Of a stretch of 64,000 nt of DNA, positions 1 to 11,828 are shown one piece after another (position 1 is the stretch's first letter; each line of letters opens with the position of its first letter). A program made the position numbers and the translations under genes. The DNA is from Porpolomopsis calyptriformis (taxonomy: Eukaryota; Basidiomycota; Agaricomycetes; Agaricales; Hygrophoraceae): the NCBI GenBank assembly GCA_951640195.1, contig OX621176.1, positions 1,178,001 to 1,242,000 of the forward strand, in the 5' to 3' direction. Under the pieces are notes generated by a model. It did no database searches and was not told where the DNA came from. It saw only the letters and a list, made by a program, of their open reading frames with translations.

Positions 1-3000
1 GAGGCTGGGGGGTTAGTCAAAGTTGGCGGTTCAGGCGGATGGATGCACGGACAACAAGAGCATGCTGAGGGATCAAGAAAAAGTTTTCTGGGGAAGATTG
101 GATACGTATTAGATCGGGAGCTGGAGAGGGGATGAATTGGGTTGCCAACCGAAAATGTCTACCGCCAGCATACAGGGACTACACAAGTTAGCAATACATT
201 AAGGGCTTGGAGAGGCTGTTTACTGACACCACGTAGCGGTTCTAAATTTCGCAATAAGGTGCCAACTCTCTGGGTGAATCACGGCGGCCATTAACTCACG
301 GCTAAAAATATCAACCCAGCCGGTCCAAAGGTTCGAGATTTCCAGACTAATTCCACCTTGTCTCATCGGTCAAAATAAAACCATGGTTGGTGCTAGACGA
401 CGAAAGTCATACTTCACTACCAAACTGGGAGAATGGGTTAAAACCTTGGAATCCAGTTTTGGGAGCTCTCACCGTCAAGATGTGATCGTAAAGGAGTGTG
501 GTGAATCCGGCAACTGTGGAGATTGAGGGGGGGGGGGGGGGGGGGTAAGGGCGACTTCAAAAACGGACAGGGGACGAGACCGCACTGAGCATCGATCTGG
601 AGAGCGATAAATGAAGTAAGCGTCTGCGACCGATGGTCGGAGCTGTCATCCGCACTCACTTGACAGCAACATCGTTCCTCTCGGATGTAAAGGCACCAGT
701 CTCGGTGGAGTTCATTCCAGGCTACTTGAGCAATCTCACAGGGACGTAGCGGTCAAGGAGAAGAAGACATTGCGGTATTGCGCCGTACTACATGTGGGCT
801 TTTTTTTTTTTTGATGGCGGCGGAAGCAGGCTGTTACGGAGATGGAGCCACGTGGGACCTCTTCCGGCGGCTGAAGGTCGAGTCCGAGCTTTTACTTTAG
901 AGATTGACTTTGGTCGGTCAAAACCTTTCAAGTCCAGTTCTGCGCCCAGTAGAATGGTTCTTCAGCGTTTGGAGGATTCTGGCCGCCTGGAATCACCGCA
1001 TCCGGCCAGGCAGAAAGCTGTTTCTATGGCCGTGCTCTGTGTACATTGAGTAAACCAGTAAATGATTGGATCCACGCCGCCCGCAAGCGTTACAACCACC
1101 ACTACCCGCATTGATGGATCGCGTCCCTTTTTAAGGTATCGCTCTCAGTACGGTACTTGAAATTTGACGGCTTACAAAATACCATCCACGGAAGACCGAT
1201 GGAAAAGGGGTCACCTGCATAAGACATTGTTCTCTTAGGAGACCAACTGGAAATCAATGGCGTTTGCGGATGTGTATCCAGAGCGCAACCCAGAATGGCA
1301 GGGAATTTTATTGTTGCCCATGCGTACTGGTATGTCCTCCCCACACGCTTATTGTCATGGTTGTTAAGGATAACGGTTTCTATGTGGTCGAGTTTAACGA
1401 GGTCTTTTCTCGATCGAAGCTTTCAACGTGCTTGGGACCCGGGAACCCGTAGCCGGACCTTCATTTTACCAGTTTCTTCAGCCTGGGGTATGTCTTGGTC
1501 TGCAAGGGTCGGTTGGTCTCATAAACTATTTATTTATTCTTCGCTCGTTGCAGATGCTATATTGCAAGACGGATCGTGAGTCATTATACGATACTTGGTG
1601 ACACATTGGCGTCTGCTAATCACCAACTTGTCGCCAGCGACATGGACGCTTTGCGACCACCAACCGAGCGAAACCCACGCCAGAGACGTCTGTATACCAA
1701 GAGCTCTCGTTGGGAGAACTTGGGAATGTGGGATGTAACCCATGTTGGCATCCAAATATCGCTGGCTTAGGTGTGAAGCAGTGTCCGACATGATCTATCC
1801 TCGGTGTCGTGCTGACGATCCAGCGGCGATTTCGGACGCCCATCAAGCTACCCCAGAAACTCTAGATCGGGCAATTGTCCGAATCACTATCACACCGCCA
1901 TATATCCTTGCGTGGTCTGTCGCCATTGGCACGATCACCTGGATACCCAGAAAAGGTATTATCATGCGTAAGTGTGAATGACAGTAATTTCTGTCATCCG
2001 TTTTTTCGGCAGCGGAATATGGATGAACTCTTGTCATCGAAGATAGAACTTGGATCGAGTCCGAGTTCGTTACGAAGGCTACTCATCAGTTCTCGTATGA
2101 TGTGATGGGTCTTTGCATGCGGAAAATGATTGGTCCATCGTTTCCCCCATTGTAACTTCCAAGGGAAGTCGAGCGGATACCTAGCTTGCCCTCTGACAGT
2201 CTGATGTTCTTGAAAACAAAATAAAAAATGACGTGTGATGTGTGGCGCTAAGGATGCCCTCCACAGAGTCGGCGGTCTTACTGCGTTCCCATCTTATCAG
2301 CATCGGCGAGGCGCGCAGCAGCACGCTTCACGGATATTCAGGCAGCCTGGCCCCCATCTTGATAACACGGAGGATTGCAAAACTAGTTCTCTAAGTACTA
2401 AGCTGGCAGGCAGCACACCATAAGATGGTCATTTCTAACATATCATATATCTTGCTTAGTTGGTTCCTTGAATGTCGGTTGCTTCCATGTATCCTTCAGA
2501 GAATCTTTATAAGCTTCGATGAGCGTGTCGTTATGAGACTGAAAGGACTCATACAGTGTATACAGGAAAGGGAATCATTACGGAAAAGAAAAGAAGGGAG
2601 GACAAGAAGAAAAAAAGGGGCGATCGTCCAAAGCGCAAGAAAACAAGCCAGACCATTACACCATCGGATGAATTTTCTGGCAAACTCCCGACACGCGCTC
2701 AAATCACCAATCTGCACCGGTTGAAGGCCGTCGAACCAATTCTGACTGAAGAGAACGGGGGGGAACGGGTTGGCACATGAGGAGTGAGAGAAATCAAATA
2801 GGACATACTGGTTCCCGTTTGAGCACAGCAAGTGTGTCTCTCTTCTGTAATGGGGAATCCCCAAGTGCCTACGGGAATATTAGAAATGGAATGCAACAGG
2901 ATCGACGGTCACTTGCAGCAGGTGCAGCACTGACGGCTGCAAAGATGGACACGAAAACGAGAAGACTCTGAAGACGCATTGGTTTGATTGAACAAGGGTG

Positions 3001-3790
3001 GAAAAAAAAGGAAGGAGAGGATCGAACAACAGCTATGTTTTTTTTCTCTCTTTCTTACCCACATTTTTATTATGGCTGGACTGGGAGACCCCAGGAGCGC
3101 CATGTCACGCCGGCTGTTCCTGGGAGTCTGAGGAGGCAGTAAGTGCCTGATCGCGACACAACAAAATATAAATAGAATTTCCTTTTGGAATAAATACGGT
3201 AGGTCGTCTTCCAATCACCGTCCAGCCTCATAAGCCAAGAGACTGAAAAATGGGAATATCGCAACTTACGACATCTATTCACAGGTTCGGTGGCTAAGGT
3301 TGTCCAAACTGTTTCCTGGTTCTGGAACAGATCAACAGCAACCCAAGACGTAGCTATGCTACCACCAACTTTACCCATATATCCCACGCCATAGTGGGGA
3401 AACCGAGGACAGCCCAATTCACCTCTCGGGATTCATGTGACATAGGAGCCACCTTCATCAGCTGCCATTGACATTACCAATCCCCAACGCTCTGCGAAAT
3501 GGAATTTGGGACACGTTTCCATGCCTGGGAGCAAAAGTGTTCTATCTCGACCATACAAACCTACTTTCAAGGCGACTTACCACTCCAGTCCTCGATCGGG
3601 CATCGGGGGTGCTGCGCTCCTTCAGTTTACAACCTATATAGGTCCCCCGACACCTGATCCCGGTCTTTAATTGCCGATATCCCGGTGCGATATGAGGATC
3701 ACTCCGCAGATACAACGGCGCTCCAAATTGTAATCCAATAGCGATGCTTCAAATACCACAGACCTGCCAGTAGCCCTGGGAAGCTCTCGC
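1..3790. other. No supportable gene
   Basis: I read both strands and found only short open stretches without recognisable motifs, consistent splice structure or repeats shared with the rest of the window. A 49-codon open stretch on the minus strand near 3417-3270 is followed by a possible GTAAGT donor, but I recognise nothing in it. The stretch holds a 19-base poly-G run (527-545) and purine-rich low-complexity DNA near 2570-2640. It may be intergenic DNA or decayed sequence. Confidence 0.5.
527..545. repeat. Poly-G homopolymer run
   Basis: Nineteen consecutive G residues. No gene is associated with it. Such runs are common sequencing-length artefacts, so the exact length is uncertain. Confidence 0.9.
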
Positions 3791-3987
3791 CCTTCCTAAT
3801 GTTCCACCGCACAGGGAGCAATGTATCCACTGCTGGCGGCATGCATACTCACCCAAAGTGAAGCACCCACCATCGGTACCATGGTGCTCTTCTCAATGCT
3901 TTCAACAATTGCCAATACTAATAACATCCATGGGCCACATGGGGCATCCGAATTCCAAATGCTAGATTTCGCCATCATCATTGGCCC

Positions 3988-4079
3988 TATAAAGGCCTGT
4001 TCCTCTCTCCCTAGAATTTCCCAGAGCTGGTCTCCAACCACCCATGAACACTTGACGAAATATCTATCCAACAACCATC
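3988..4079 (+). promoter_or_regulatory. TATA box and conserved leader of secreted family copy 1
   Basis: TATAAAG lies 92 nt before the start codon. It is followed by a leader containing CCCAGAGCTGGTCTCCAA near 4018-4037, which recurs before copies 3, 4 and 5 at about the same distance from the ATG. The shared block suggests a common core promoter and 5' UTR. Copy 2 has a decayed version (CATAAATG near 5304, and GCCGGTCTCCAACC). Confidence 0.7.
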
Positions 4080-4717
4080 ATGAGATTTACATCGCTCTTC
4101 ACTTCCCTAGCCATCGCCCTCACCTCTGCAACGCTCGCAGTTTCTGCCCCACTCAGAGTACGATCCATCGATAGGTTTGACTTCTACCCTCGCGCCCTGC
4201 GGGTCAGGGACATCGACGGAGGCGGTGTCGTCTATCTCTTCCGCAGGAGGTGTGTCTCTTCGCTATCTGCACCTCCGCATCCACACTGACATTCTCATAA
4301 ACACAACAAGCCAGCCCTCTGTAAGTAGCATGTCCATCCGCGAATCAATGCAGAGCACTAAATATCTACTTCTAGTCTCCTCCCCGCCCATCCCAGCCCA
4401 CTCCTCCCAGATTAACTGAACAGCCAACGGCCGCGGAGGGACCCGGGAGTGGTGTGAATGAGGATACCGATACCGTGAACATAATAGTGGATCCGGGCAC
4501 ACCGCCGCTCTCTCCAGTGACCCACCCAGGGACTAACGGCATTCATGATAACAGTAGACACTCATCGTCGCCCCCCCCGGAAGCGGATCCTCCCCGTGGA
4601 AGGCCGCGCCCCCTATCAGGGGATCATCCCACCCAACCCTCACAATCGCCCCGCGTGAACGGTCACTCACTACCACGGGTACTATTCCCCTTGAGTCAGC
4701 CCTCCCGGCACGGGTAG
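4080..4717 (+). CDS. Secreted micro-exon family protein, copy 1 (173 aa)
   Basis: Function unknown. My model is exons 4080-4249, 4311-4320 and 4376-4717. Exon 1 encodes a signal peptide ending near SATLAVSA, then a conserved segment with VRSID, FYPR and VRDID and a terminal FRRR that could be a Kex2-type site. Exon 2 is only 10 nt (CCAGCCCTCT). Exon 3 encodes a Pro/Ser-rich, probably disordered tail. Introns are 61 nt (GTGTGT...AAG, with CTGAC branch-like sequence) and 55 nt (GTAAGTAGCATG...CTAG, family A). The 10-nt exon has length 1 mod 3, joins phase 2 to phase 0 and opens the whole 114-codon tail, which supports the model. Four homologous intact genes in the window share exon 1 and the first intron positions. 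The tail differs from theirs. Confidence 0.75.
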
Positions 4718-5371
4718 GAGAGGAAAAGGGGACTCTTGAGCAAGGTCAAAGCTTGGGGGCCCATGCAAGGAGCGGTCGGGGCAGTGTTGGGCGGTCATCC
4801 GACCTGAGTCGCACGACTTTCTGACAAGTTGGCGACTGTCTGACGACCGACAAACGACCTTGACCCCCAAGCTCCTTGTCACGATATCACCTCGAGGCTT
4901 TAATCTCCATTTCTGCACTCCTCGTTGTGAATACCTGTATTGCGCAGCGTATATAAAAGCTACGAATTCAGTGATGTTCCTTCCTTTCCTTGACCCCAAA
5001 CTTGAGTCGACAATTCTATGTCTCGGTACTGGTCGAAAATGGTGGCGGGATCATTTCTGGGATCACCAAACCAGTGAGTGCCTCAGCCTCATGGTAATTT
5101 CTGCAATGAAAACCTAAGAGGATCTTCTATCTACCACTCAACAGATTTTTTTGGTTATCAGTTAGGCAAGTGTCCTAGATCAGGCAACTCAATATTGAGC
5201 TGCCAGGGTCGACTCGGCTCGGCTGACAAATTGTCCTTTATTAACAACAATTGATGAGTTGCGTATTTCAAATCCCAGTCGTCGTTAGCGCCATAAACAT
5301 TTATGCATAAATGCCCGACCTCTCCCCCAGAATGTCGAGCCGGTCTCCAACCCATTTCACGAAATACGACC

Positions 5372-6182
5372 ATGAGATTCACTACGCTCTTCATCGACCT
5401 CACCTCCGCAACGCTCGCAGTCTCTGCTCCACTTAAAGTGCGATCCATCGATAGGTTTGACCTCTACCCTCGCGCCCTGCAGGTCAGGGACATTGATGGA
5501 GACGATGTCGTCGTCTATCGCTTCCGCCGGGGGTGCGTCTCCTCACTCCCTGTCCCCACGTCTACACTAACGTTCGCACAAACCCAAAAAGCACCCCGGA
5601 AAATCCGCGGTTTGTAAGTAGCCCGTCCGTCCCATGAATCAATGCAGAGCACTAAACATGGCATCTGTGAATCAGCTCGAGCCGCCGCCTACGCCCCATA
5701 GGCCGCCTTCTCCAAATACGCCCAATACGCCCCACTCATCAGTCGCGTCTCAATTACAACCACCGTCCCCGGGTGCCAGTTCTAATCCTTCGAAAAGCAG
5801 TGTTATTTCTGCTGCACGTGCACTCATGCGTGTCGGGGGAATCGGACCCAGTGGAGACGTTGGGAAAGTAGATGATACACTCGCGAAATATGATCCCGAC
5901 GCTCCTAAAGCAGGTCCTTCTAGTCCCAAAATACAACGGTCCCCCAAACCATCCGACAAAACCCCATTTGTATACTCACCCCACGGCACCCACCCCTTTT
6001 CTACCGAGAAACCTTTTAGGAGAGTCCAGACAAAGGGCCCCCCAATCCATCACCAACCGCAGCCTCAACAGCCTCGACCGCCCTCACCCTCACCGCCGCA
6101 AAGGGGTAGGAGAGGAGGGTTCTTCAGCGGGTTGAAAGCAACTTTCAATCGCTTAAGAAAACCACGGACGCGTTCCGGATAG
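5372..6182 (+). CDS. Secreted micro-exon family protein, copy 2 (229 aa)
   Basis: Same architecture as copy 1: exons 5372-5532, 5592-5613 and 5676-6182. The signal peptide is three residues shorter than in the other copies (TLFIDLTSATLAVSA), followed by VRSID, DLYPR and VRDID. Exon 2 is 22 nt, again 1 mod 3. The second intron is a family-A intron with an alternative 3' end (CATGGCATCTGTGAATCAG) that it shares with copy 3. The third exon is a 168-residue Pro-rich tail ending in a basic segment, FFSGLKATFNRLRKPR, which resembles the C-termini of copies 3 and 5. The TATA region is degenerate. Function is unknown; secretion is inferred from the N-terminus only. Confidence 0.72.
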
Positions 6183-6339
6183 ATTTAGCAATCGTTGCTT
6201 ACTTGTTTACGGTTCACGTGAGGTGCAATCCAGTTACTGAAGCATTCGTCGCGTCGGGGACCATCATCAGCGAAAAGTTCAAGTTATGATAAGGGCATAT
6301 ATGGACTTGTAAGATGTATTATGCCTATACACCTGGCAG

Positions 6340-6725
6340 CAGCACGATAAGTCCTTATAAGGGTCAGTTGAAATCACCAGTGTGTTGTCAACAATACCAT
6401 ACTGGCCATATTTCACCAGACTTCCACAATGGATGTCAGTGCTGTCAGTCTGGTCTGCCCCATTATCAATACTCGGCCTTGTCGGCAACAACAGGGTGAC
6501 TGATGTGGTCACCCTTATCATTTTCACCGCTAATACTCAGCCTCGTCAGCAATATCAAACTGGCTGACATGGTCATTCTGGCACTCAATACATGGCCTTG
6601 TCAGCAGTACCAGGTTGGGTGACATCGTTATCCTGGCGCATCTCATTATCAATACCTGGCCTTGTTAGCAATACCAGGATGACCGAGATCATTATCCTGG
6701 TGCATCAATACCCACCCTTGTCTAT
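6340..6725. repeat. Degenerate tandem repeats (about 55-80 bp units)
   Basis: About five imperfect units share the core CATTATCAATACTCGGCCTTGTCAGCAATACC followed by a GGTGAC/GCTGAC-ATGGT-ATCCTGGC half. Cores begin near 6461, 6526, 6583, 6642 and 6697. They lie just beyond the 3' end of the Cys-rich gene and could be subterminal repeats of the neighbouring transposon, but no terminal inverted repeat was found. Confidence 0.6.
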
Positions 6726-7004
6726 GACGCTCCACATGCACATTTAATATTTGCGCAACACCTGCAGCTGGCACAACACCCGCAGCATTATGGGCTTGAG
6801 TGTACAAGGATAAGATGATTAAGATTGGATGTAAACTAGTCTATAAACAACTGAAGAGTAAGTAAATAATATGAGAGAGCGACAACGAAAGCTGAGGGAG
6901 AGATTAGTGAGTATGTATGGTATTGCAAATGAGTGTCCAGTGTCACTTGAAAAGAGAGTGGTGTAGCAAACGAGTGTCCATTCATTTGAGAGCAGCGAGC
7001 ATCT

Positions 7005-8613
7005 TCAGAATTTGAGATCGATGTACTGGAATGTGTAGTTGGGTGACCATGGGTTGATAATGTCCAACTCTTCAGGGAAGAGGGTGTCGATAAACTTATT
7101 GCTGAACTGCAGCGATGCCTCTTCACTGGGCGGGACAAATTCTGGGACACAGGAAACAGGCCTGCAGGGTTTTGGTATAACTTCAGTCACTGGTGCATGT
7201 CGGATAGCAGCCCAAGCGGCAGGCTCAGTGTGTGCAACCATGCCAGAGACCTTGACTTCGACCTCAGAGTCAGAGGTGGCAAACACTATAAAATGCTGAT
7301 CAATAATCATTCTAGAGACAGCAATATGTGCAACTTACATGCAGTTGTCGACATAGAGGCTATCCCAGAAGCGTTACTGGCATTTGCTCTCACTACTCCA
7401 AAGCCTGTAAGTGTAAGTTAACAGTAGTGGTGGTACAAAGGGAGTCGGAATAACCAGTCTTAAGTTTCTTCTTGATATGGATAGGCTTCGGAGTGGTGAG
7501 ATCCTCAGACTCTGAATCAGAGTCCTTGCGTTGGCGCTTTGAGGGTTTTCAGACTTGGAAGGAGAAGAGAAATGTGAGTGACATTGTTGAAACATGTGAA
7601 ATCACTCACCTTTGCCTTTCCTGGAATCATCATTAGGCTCCTTATCGATTGATCCCTCTGTCTCCTCACCCTCAGCCCAAGAGTTGTATACTTGGACAGG
7701 TATGGCTGCTTGTAATCCTAGAATCCCAGTAACATTGAAATTGAATGTTACTAGAATGCGATGGATATTCCTTACCAACATAAATGTGAGAATCCTTAGT
7801 TCCACATTTATCCTGCCCTTTGTATTGAAGCAGATCCTTTCCAGCAGCCTGTGTAGCAATAATGACAAGTTTCTTTTCCTCTTTGAATAGCAGGACCCAT
7901 GTTGATTTTGATGGCCAAGAATGAGTGGTACTTGCTTGTAAGCTATCTGCATACTTAAAGGGAATCGGCAGAAGTTTCTGAAGGAAATCGTCAACCTCTT
8001 TATGTGTCCAGCTGGGATTAAGCCAGATCTCCTCATCATAGTCACCTGAGATCTTGGTGCAACCTCAGTCTTCCATCCTTTTCATGTCAATTTTTCCTGG
8101 AGCCTTGCTTCAATTCAATTCACCAGAAGCCTAATAAACAGTGAGTTACTGTCTAGATTGAATTCGAGCAGCACTGACATCAAGACCACATGTGAGAACA
8201 GCAACAGAGGCAACTTGAACCCATTTATCAACCAACTTTGAGGTTTTCAAGTGAGCGTTTTCCTTCCCCTAAAGCATTGTTAGATCACTGCGAGGTAGAT
8301 TTTAACTTTTTACCTTAAATCCTAACATGCATCTAGAACCTGAACCAGCAGGCTTACAAAAACCCCCCAAAGTTTCTGAATGAGCCTCAGAAACTGTAGA
8401 CTTTGGTCCATCCTGTGTGACTTTCTTGAAGATATCATGAACAGATTTAGGCATAGAAGGATCCCCCAGTGCCTTGAGCCTCGGGTGCTTACTCTTGCCA
8501 TGCAGACATTCCTCACAGCGTACTGGCTGTGAGGGGTCTGGATTGGCAGGCGGTGAGTACTCCTCACACTCACATGGAGCTCCATTTATCATTCCACAAC
8601 AGAACCCCAACAT
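7005..8613 (-). CDS. Cys-rich companion protein beside integrase-core gene (exons not fully resolved)
   Basis: I recognise this as a protein type recurrent in Agaricomycete genomes but know no function. Coding pieces on the minus strand are: 8613-8302 (start MLGFCCGMINGAPCEC, then RCEECLHGK, giving paired Cys motifs that could bind zinc); about 8045-7780, readable as YDEEIWLNPSWTHKEV...STWVLLFKEEKK; and about 7290-7005, an acidic C-terminus with ESEVEVKVSG-like and FPEELDI stretches. Several short introns separate them, and I could not place all junctions, so it may be decayed. It starts about 80 nt beyond the stop of the integrase-core gene, on the same strand, which suggests that the two travel together. 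Confidence 0.5.
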
Positions 8614-8691
8614 GGGACAAGGAATGGGAGTGAAAGTGAGTGTAAAGCTTTTTGTACTGTCACGTTTTGGTTCATGTAAAATGTCTACAGA

Positions 8692-10993
8692 CTACAGGCT
8701 CATAAAATACAAGAGAACATCTAATGCCTGAACCCATAGTACTGCTCGCTTCTGCCATACAGTATTCGATAGATCGATTTGTAGATCTTTCTTACCTCTC
8801 CTCCCTGTTTTAAGTAACTCAAATAAAGGATATACGTTGGCTTCCCATTCAGATGGATGCAAACCATATCCTGTCAGTACAATACCTTGCTCGACAACTT
8901 CAGCAAGACTTTATAAAAGAGCTCTTCATGTAAGCTATCTGGAAATGGGTGTTTGTGACACGGGGGATTGACAGCTTCATGTTGGATATTTGATTGCTGA
9001 TGATCTGCAATGCGCTCAGCAAGATCATCATTGAAGTTGCCATTGGATTCATCATCTGAGTGTCCAGCACCAGTTTGGCCATCCCACATCTGCTGTGGCC
9101 TTCCATGTACACCATAATATCGACCAATTGTATCAGGGTGAATGCCTTCACACTCATCCCGATAGATGCCAAGTTGCATCTGAGCCAGGAAACAAAGATC
9201 CTGGACAATTGTGAGGCGTCGAATGTATTGAGAACAGGAATTACATATACATTTGGGCTTTTGTTATTGGTATGTGGCCCAGAGATAGGGTGAGTGTTCC
9301 ATTCAGATTGAAATTGTTTGCAGTCATTATTGATTGTTTCGAGAAACAGGCTGTGTAAGAGCTATAGATGGGTGGGATCACTGGCATCCAGAAGGTGGAT
9401 TCTCTCCAAACAAGTAAAAAAGGCTCTCCACGGCCGAGCAAATTGGGTCCTAACCTCAACCCATAACCGTTCAATGCGTGTGTTATGGGTAGATCTGCGT
9501 AAAGTGAATCAGCATATCTTTTATTTACAGGAATGAATACTTACGAGCCCCACATGAAGGAGGCATGATTGGGGCCATTGCGCATCACCATGTAGATTGC
9601 CAGCTTGATATTCTCTCCACCATGATCACCACAGACACAAGATGGCATCCCGTATGTGTTTGTAGCATCCAAGAAGAGTTGCAAGACTGTCGATGCCTGG
9701 TTATTAGTACTAGCCCGAATCCCAGTAGCCTACAGACTATTGTGTCAGTTGCTTAATCGCTTTATATTGGAACTGATACACAGACTGTTCTGTCATAGCC
9801 ATCAACCATCCCATGTACCACGATTCCCTACCGAATCAACTTGTGATGTCCATCGATGTGCCAGAGTGAATTTGGTCGCTGAACTTGATATTGCTTCCTC
9901 CTTATCACCTTTTGGTCTCTCAAACAACTACCCAGCACATTGACCTGCCTTAATGAAGCAATAACATGATGGCGTTGAACTCAGAAGCCATGAGCGCGAA
10001 GGAAACTAACAGTATAATGCAGTCCAGAATCAGGTTTCTGAGACTTGAAGATTTTGATGAGTTTGTCGAGGTCCCGATTTGCTATAGCTGAGTACCCTCG
10101 CACGATTCCATATTGCTTCATACGATAGCTGAGTGTGTTCCGGTGGACTCCCAGTATGCTTGCAAGCTCTGTCAGCTTGATTTGGCAATGATTCGCAGTT
10201 GCCTCATGAAGATAAGCAGGGTTAATATTTTTTTGTAGACGCCCTTGGTGGCCCATTGATTCAATAGTCACAGGCTTTGGAAGAGCAATCTTAGTGTCCT
10301 CACTAACACATACAGCCTATGAGAAGGTCAGCGGTTCACTTGTTGATAACAGGGCAAATACATTTGTTGAGTCTCCTCCTGATATGATTGCAAACTCACA
10401 ACCATCCATCCAAGAATTGTCGCACAGTTGTGAAGCCATTCAACTGGTAAGTGATGCATTATCATTTCTCCTTCAGTTGCTAATGCCTCTAAGATGGGAA
10501 GGGTGTCCAATGAGATTGTATTGATATGGAATGCAATCTGCAAGGTTTTGCAGTCATCTTGATTGAGTACTTGGATGGCATGGCTATAGGTGTTGCTGAT
10601 GATCTGATGGGCTGTAAGGTAATTTGACGGCCAACTCTCTCCAGTAGGCAAGGGTGGGAGGGGTGGAAAAGTAGATGGAAGATTTTGCTCACGCCAAGTA
10701 GACATGATAGTTCTTGCCATCGCTCATATCTGCTATTGTATAACCACACACAGATTACAAGCATAGCAAACCATACTAAAGTACAAAAGAGCTAATTTAA
10801 TGCTATTGTATGTAATGAAAGTGTACATCTTGGTCTTGAGCAGATGAGGCTTTTCGGTGTGGATCGATAGGCTGGGGGAGGAATAGTAGGAGATAATCTG
10901 AGCAGAAAGATCAACAATACTGACGGGGGTTGTTGGGGAGGTGGTAGAAGTGGGAGAGGCAGTGGTGGAGGTTATAATGGTGCCCTCAGACAT
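8692..10993 (-). pseudogene. Integrase-core (DDE) transposase-like gene, decayed
   Basis: The product would be a DNA transposase with an HTH domain and a retroviral-integrase-like catalytic core, of a family common in Agaricomycetes (IS3EU-like in my judgement). The start is MSEGTIITS at 10993. An HTH-type segment LASILGVHRNTLSYRMKQYG lies near 10180-10120. The catalytic triad is readable as WHIDGHHK (near 9850), CGDHGGEN (near 9640) and NTRIERLWVE (near 9475). The C-terminal part contains GIYRDECEGIHPD and ends at the TAG at 8692. Five or more short introns are needed. Two lesions argue against activity: the Trp expected after HKLIR is a TAG stop, and the part around 10720-10690 needs a frame change. 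Confidence 0.7.
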
Positions 10994-11253
10994 TTCTGAT
11001 CCAAGTGATGTCTGATGAAGCCAATGCTATGGCCAAGCACAAACAAACCGTTTAATGTGCCAATCTAAAACAGGGGGCACAACAGGTAAGTAAAAAGAAA
11101 TGAGATGGAATGAGATGGATGTGTTGCATATTGCATATGAACCTTGATATACTCGTCAGCCTCTTCAGGCATGAACGCCCTGCTGTTACGCAACAAATCG
11201 ATGAAGCAAATAGTAACACACCCATCAACATTCAAGATGAGCTACAAGAGGCC

Positions 11254-11427
11254 TGTCACGGATACTTTTTTCCTTTTTTTCCTTTTTCTTTTAGTCATAC
11301 TTGATTAGTCTCTATTCCGTTTACCCTTCCACTTTACCGTTTTATATATAGAGACTGATCACATGTACCTTCTTTCCGACTCTTCATGAGTCACATTCCA
11401 TATTCTTTTCGTGACTCTTCACCAGTC
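11254..11427 (+). repeat. Element C 5' LTR, first part
   Basis: Begins TGTCACGGATAC and matches the 3' LTR from 36820. It is interrupted by element A, whose target duplication CAGTC is at 11423-11427 and again at 23769-23773. Confidence 0.85.
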
Positions 11428-11816
11428 TGTCATGGTCATAATTTTCTTTCCTTTCTTTCCTCTTATCGTATGTAAACCCGTATCTTATCTTGGGAATCCC
11501 CATCTTCTTTCACCGGGATTCCCCAGGGATTCCCCACTACTCTACCTATATGCGGACATACTTCATTTCCATTACGTTTCAACCCCTTATGATTCGTCAT
11601 CGATCACGATGACTCATTCTTATCTCTTCCTCATATTATGTCGCACTGACTCACACAGATAAGTAGTCAGTATATAAAGAGTACCTCTTGTACATATCAG
11701 ACCTTAAGTCTGATTCCTCGTTAGCCTACTCATAACAAGGACTTGGAACCATACCCTATATCTCTTGGGACAGAACACTCGAAGTAAAACACATTCCGAA
11801 CAACCGGTTTATAACA
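11428..11816 (+). repeat. Element A 5' LTR
   Basis: Begins TGTCATGG and ends GGTTTATAACA. It contains several GGGATTCCCC-type palindromes in U3 (11490-11536), a TATATAAAG box near 11673 and the predicted RNA 5' region with AAGTCTGATTC at 11706-11716. Confidence 0.9.
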
Positions 11817-11828
11817 AGAATCAGACTT
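11706..11828 (+). promoter_or_regulatory. Element A self-priming pair (R region and PBS)
   Basis: AAGTCTGATTC (11706-11716), about 30 nt after the TATA box, is the exact reverse complement of GAATCAGACTT (11818-11828), which lies one nucleotide past the LTR end where a primer-binding site is expected. This is the arrangement of Tf1-type elements, whose own RNA 5' end primes minus-strand synthesis. That mechanism is inferred here. Confidence 0.7.

Noticed and set aside
792..1049. 85-codon open frame with a poly-T derived Phe run
   Set aside because: Low-complexity start, no homology that I recognise, no splice context.
3070..3417. Possible exon on the minus strand (SIATSWVAVDLFQNQETVW)
   Set aside because: Reads like protein for about 49 codons, but no upstream start, no clean intron partner and no recognised family.
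6340..6725. Minisatellite unrelated to transposons
   Set aside because: Not excluded, but units are long, diverged and sit at the edge of the transposon region, so a subterminal repeat is the better reading.
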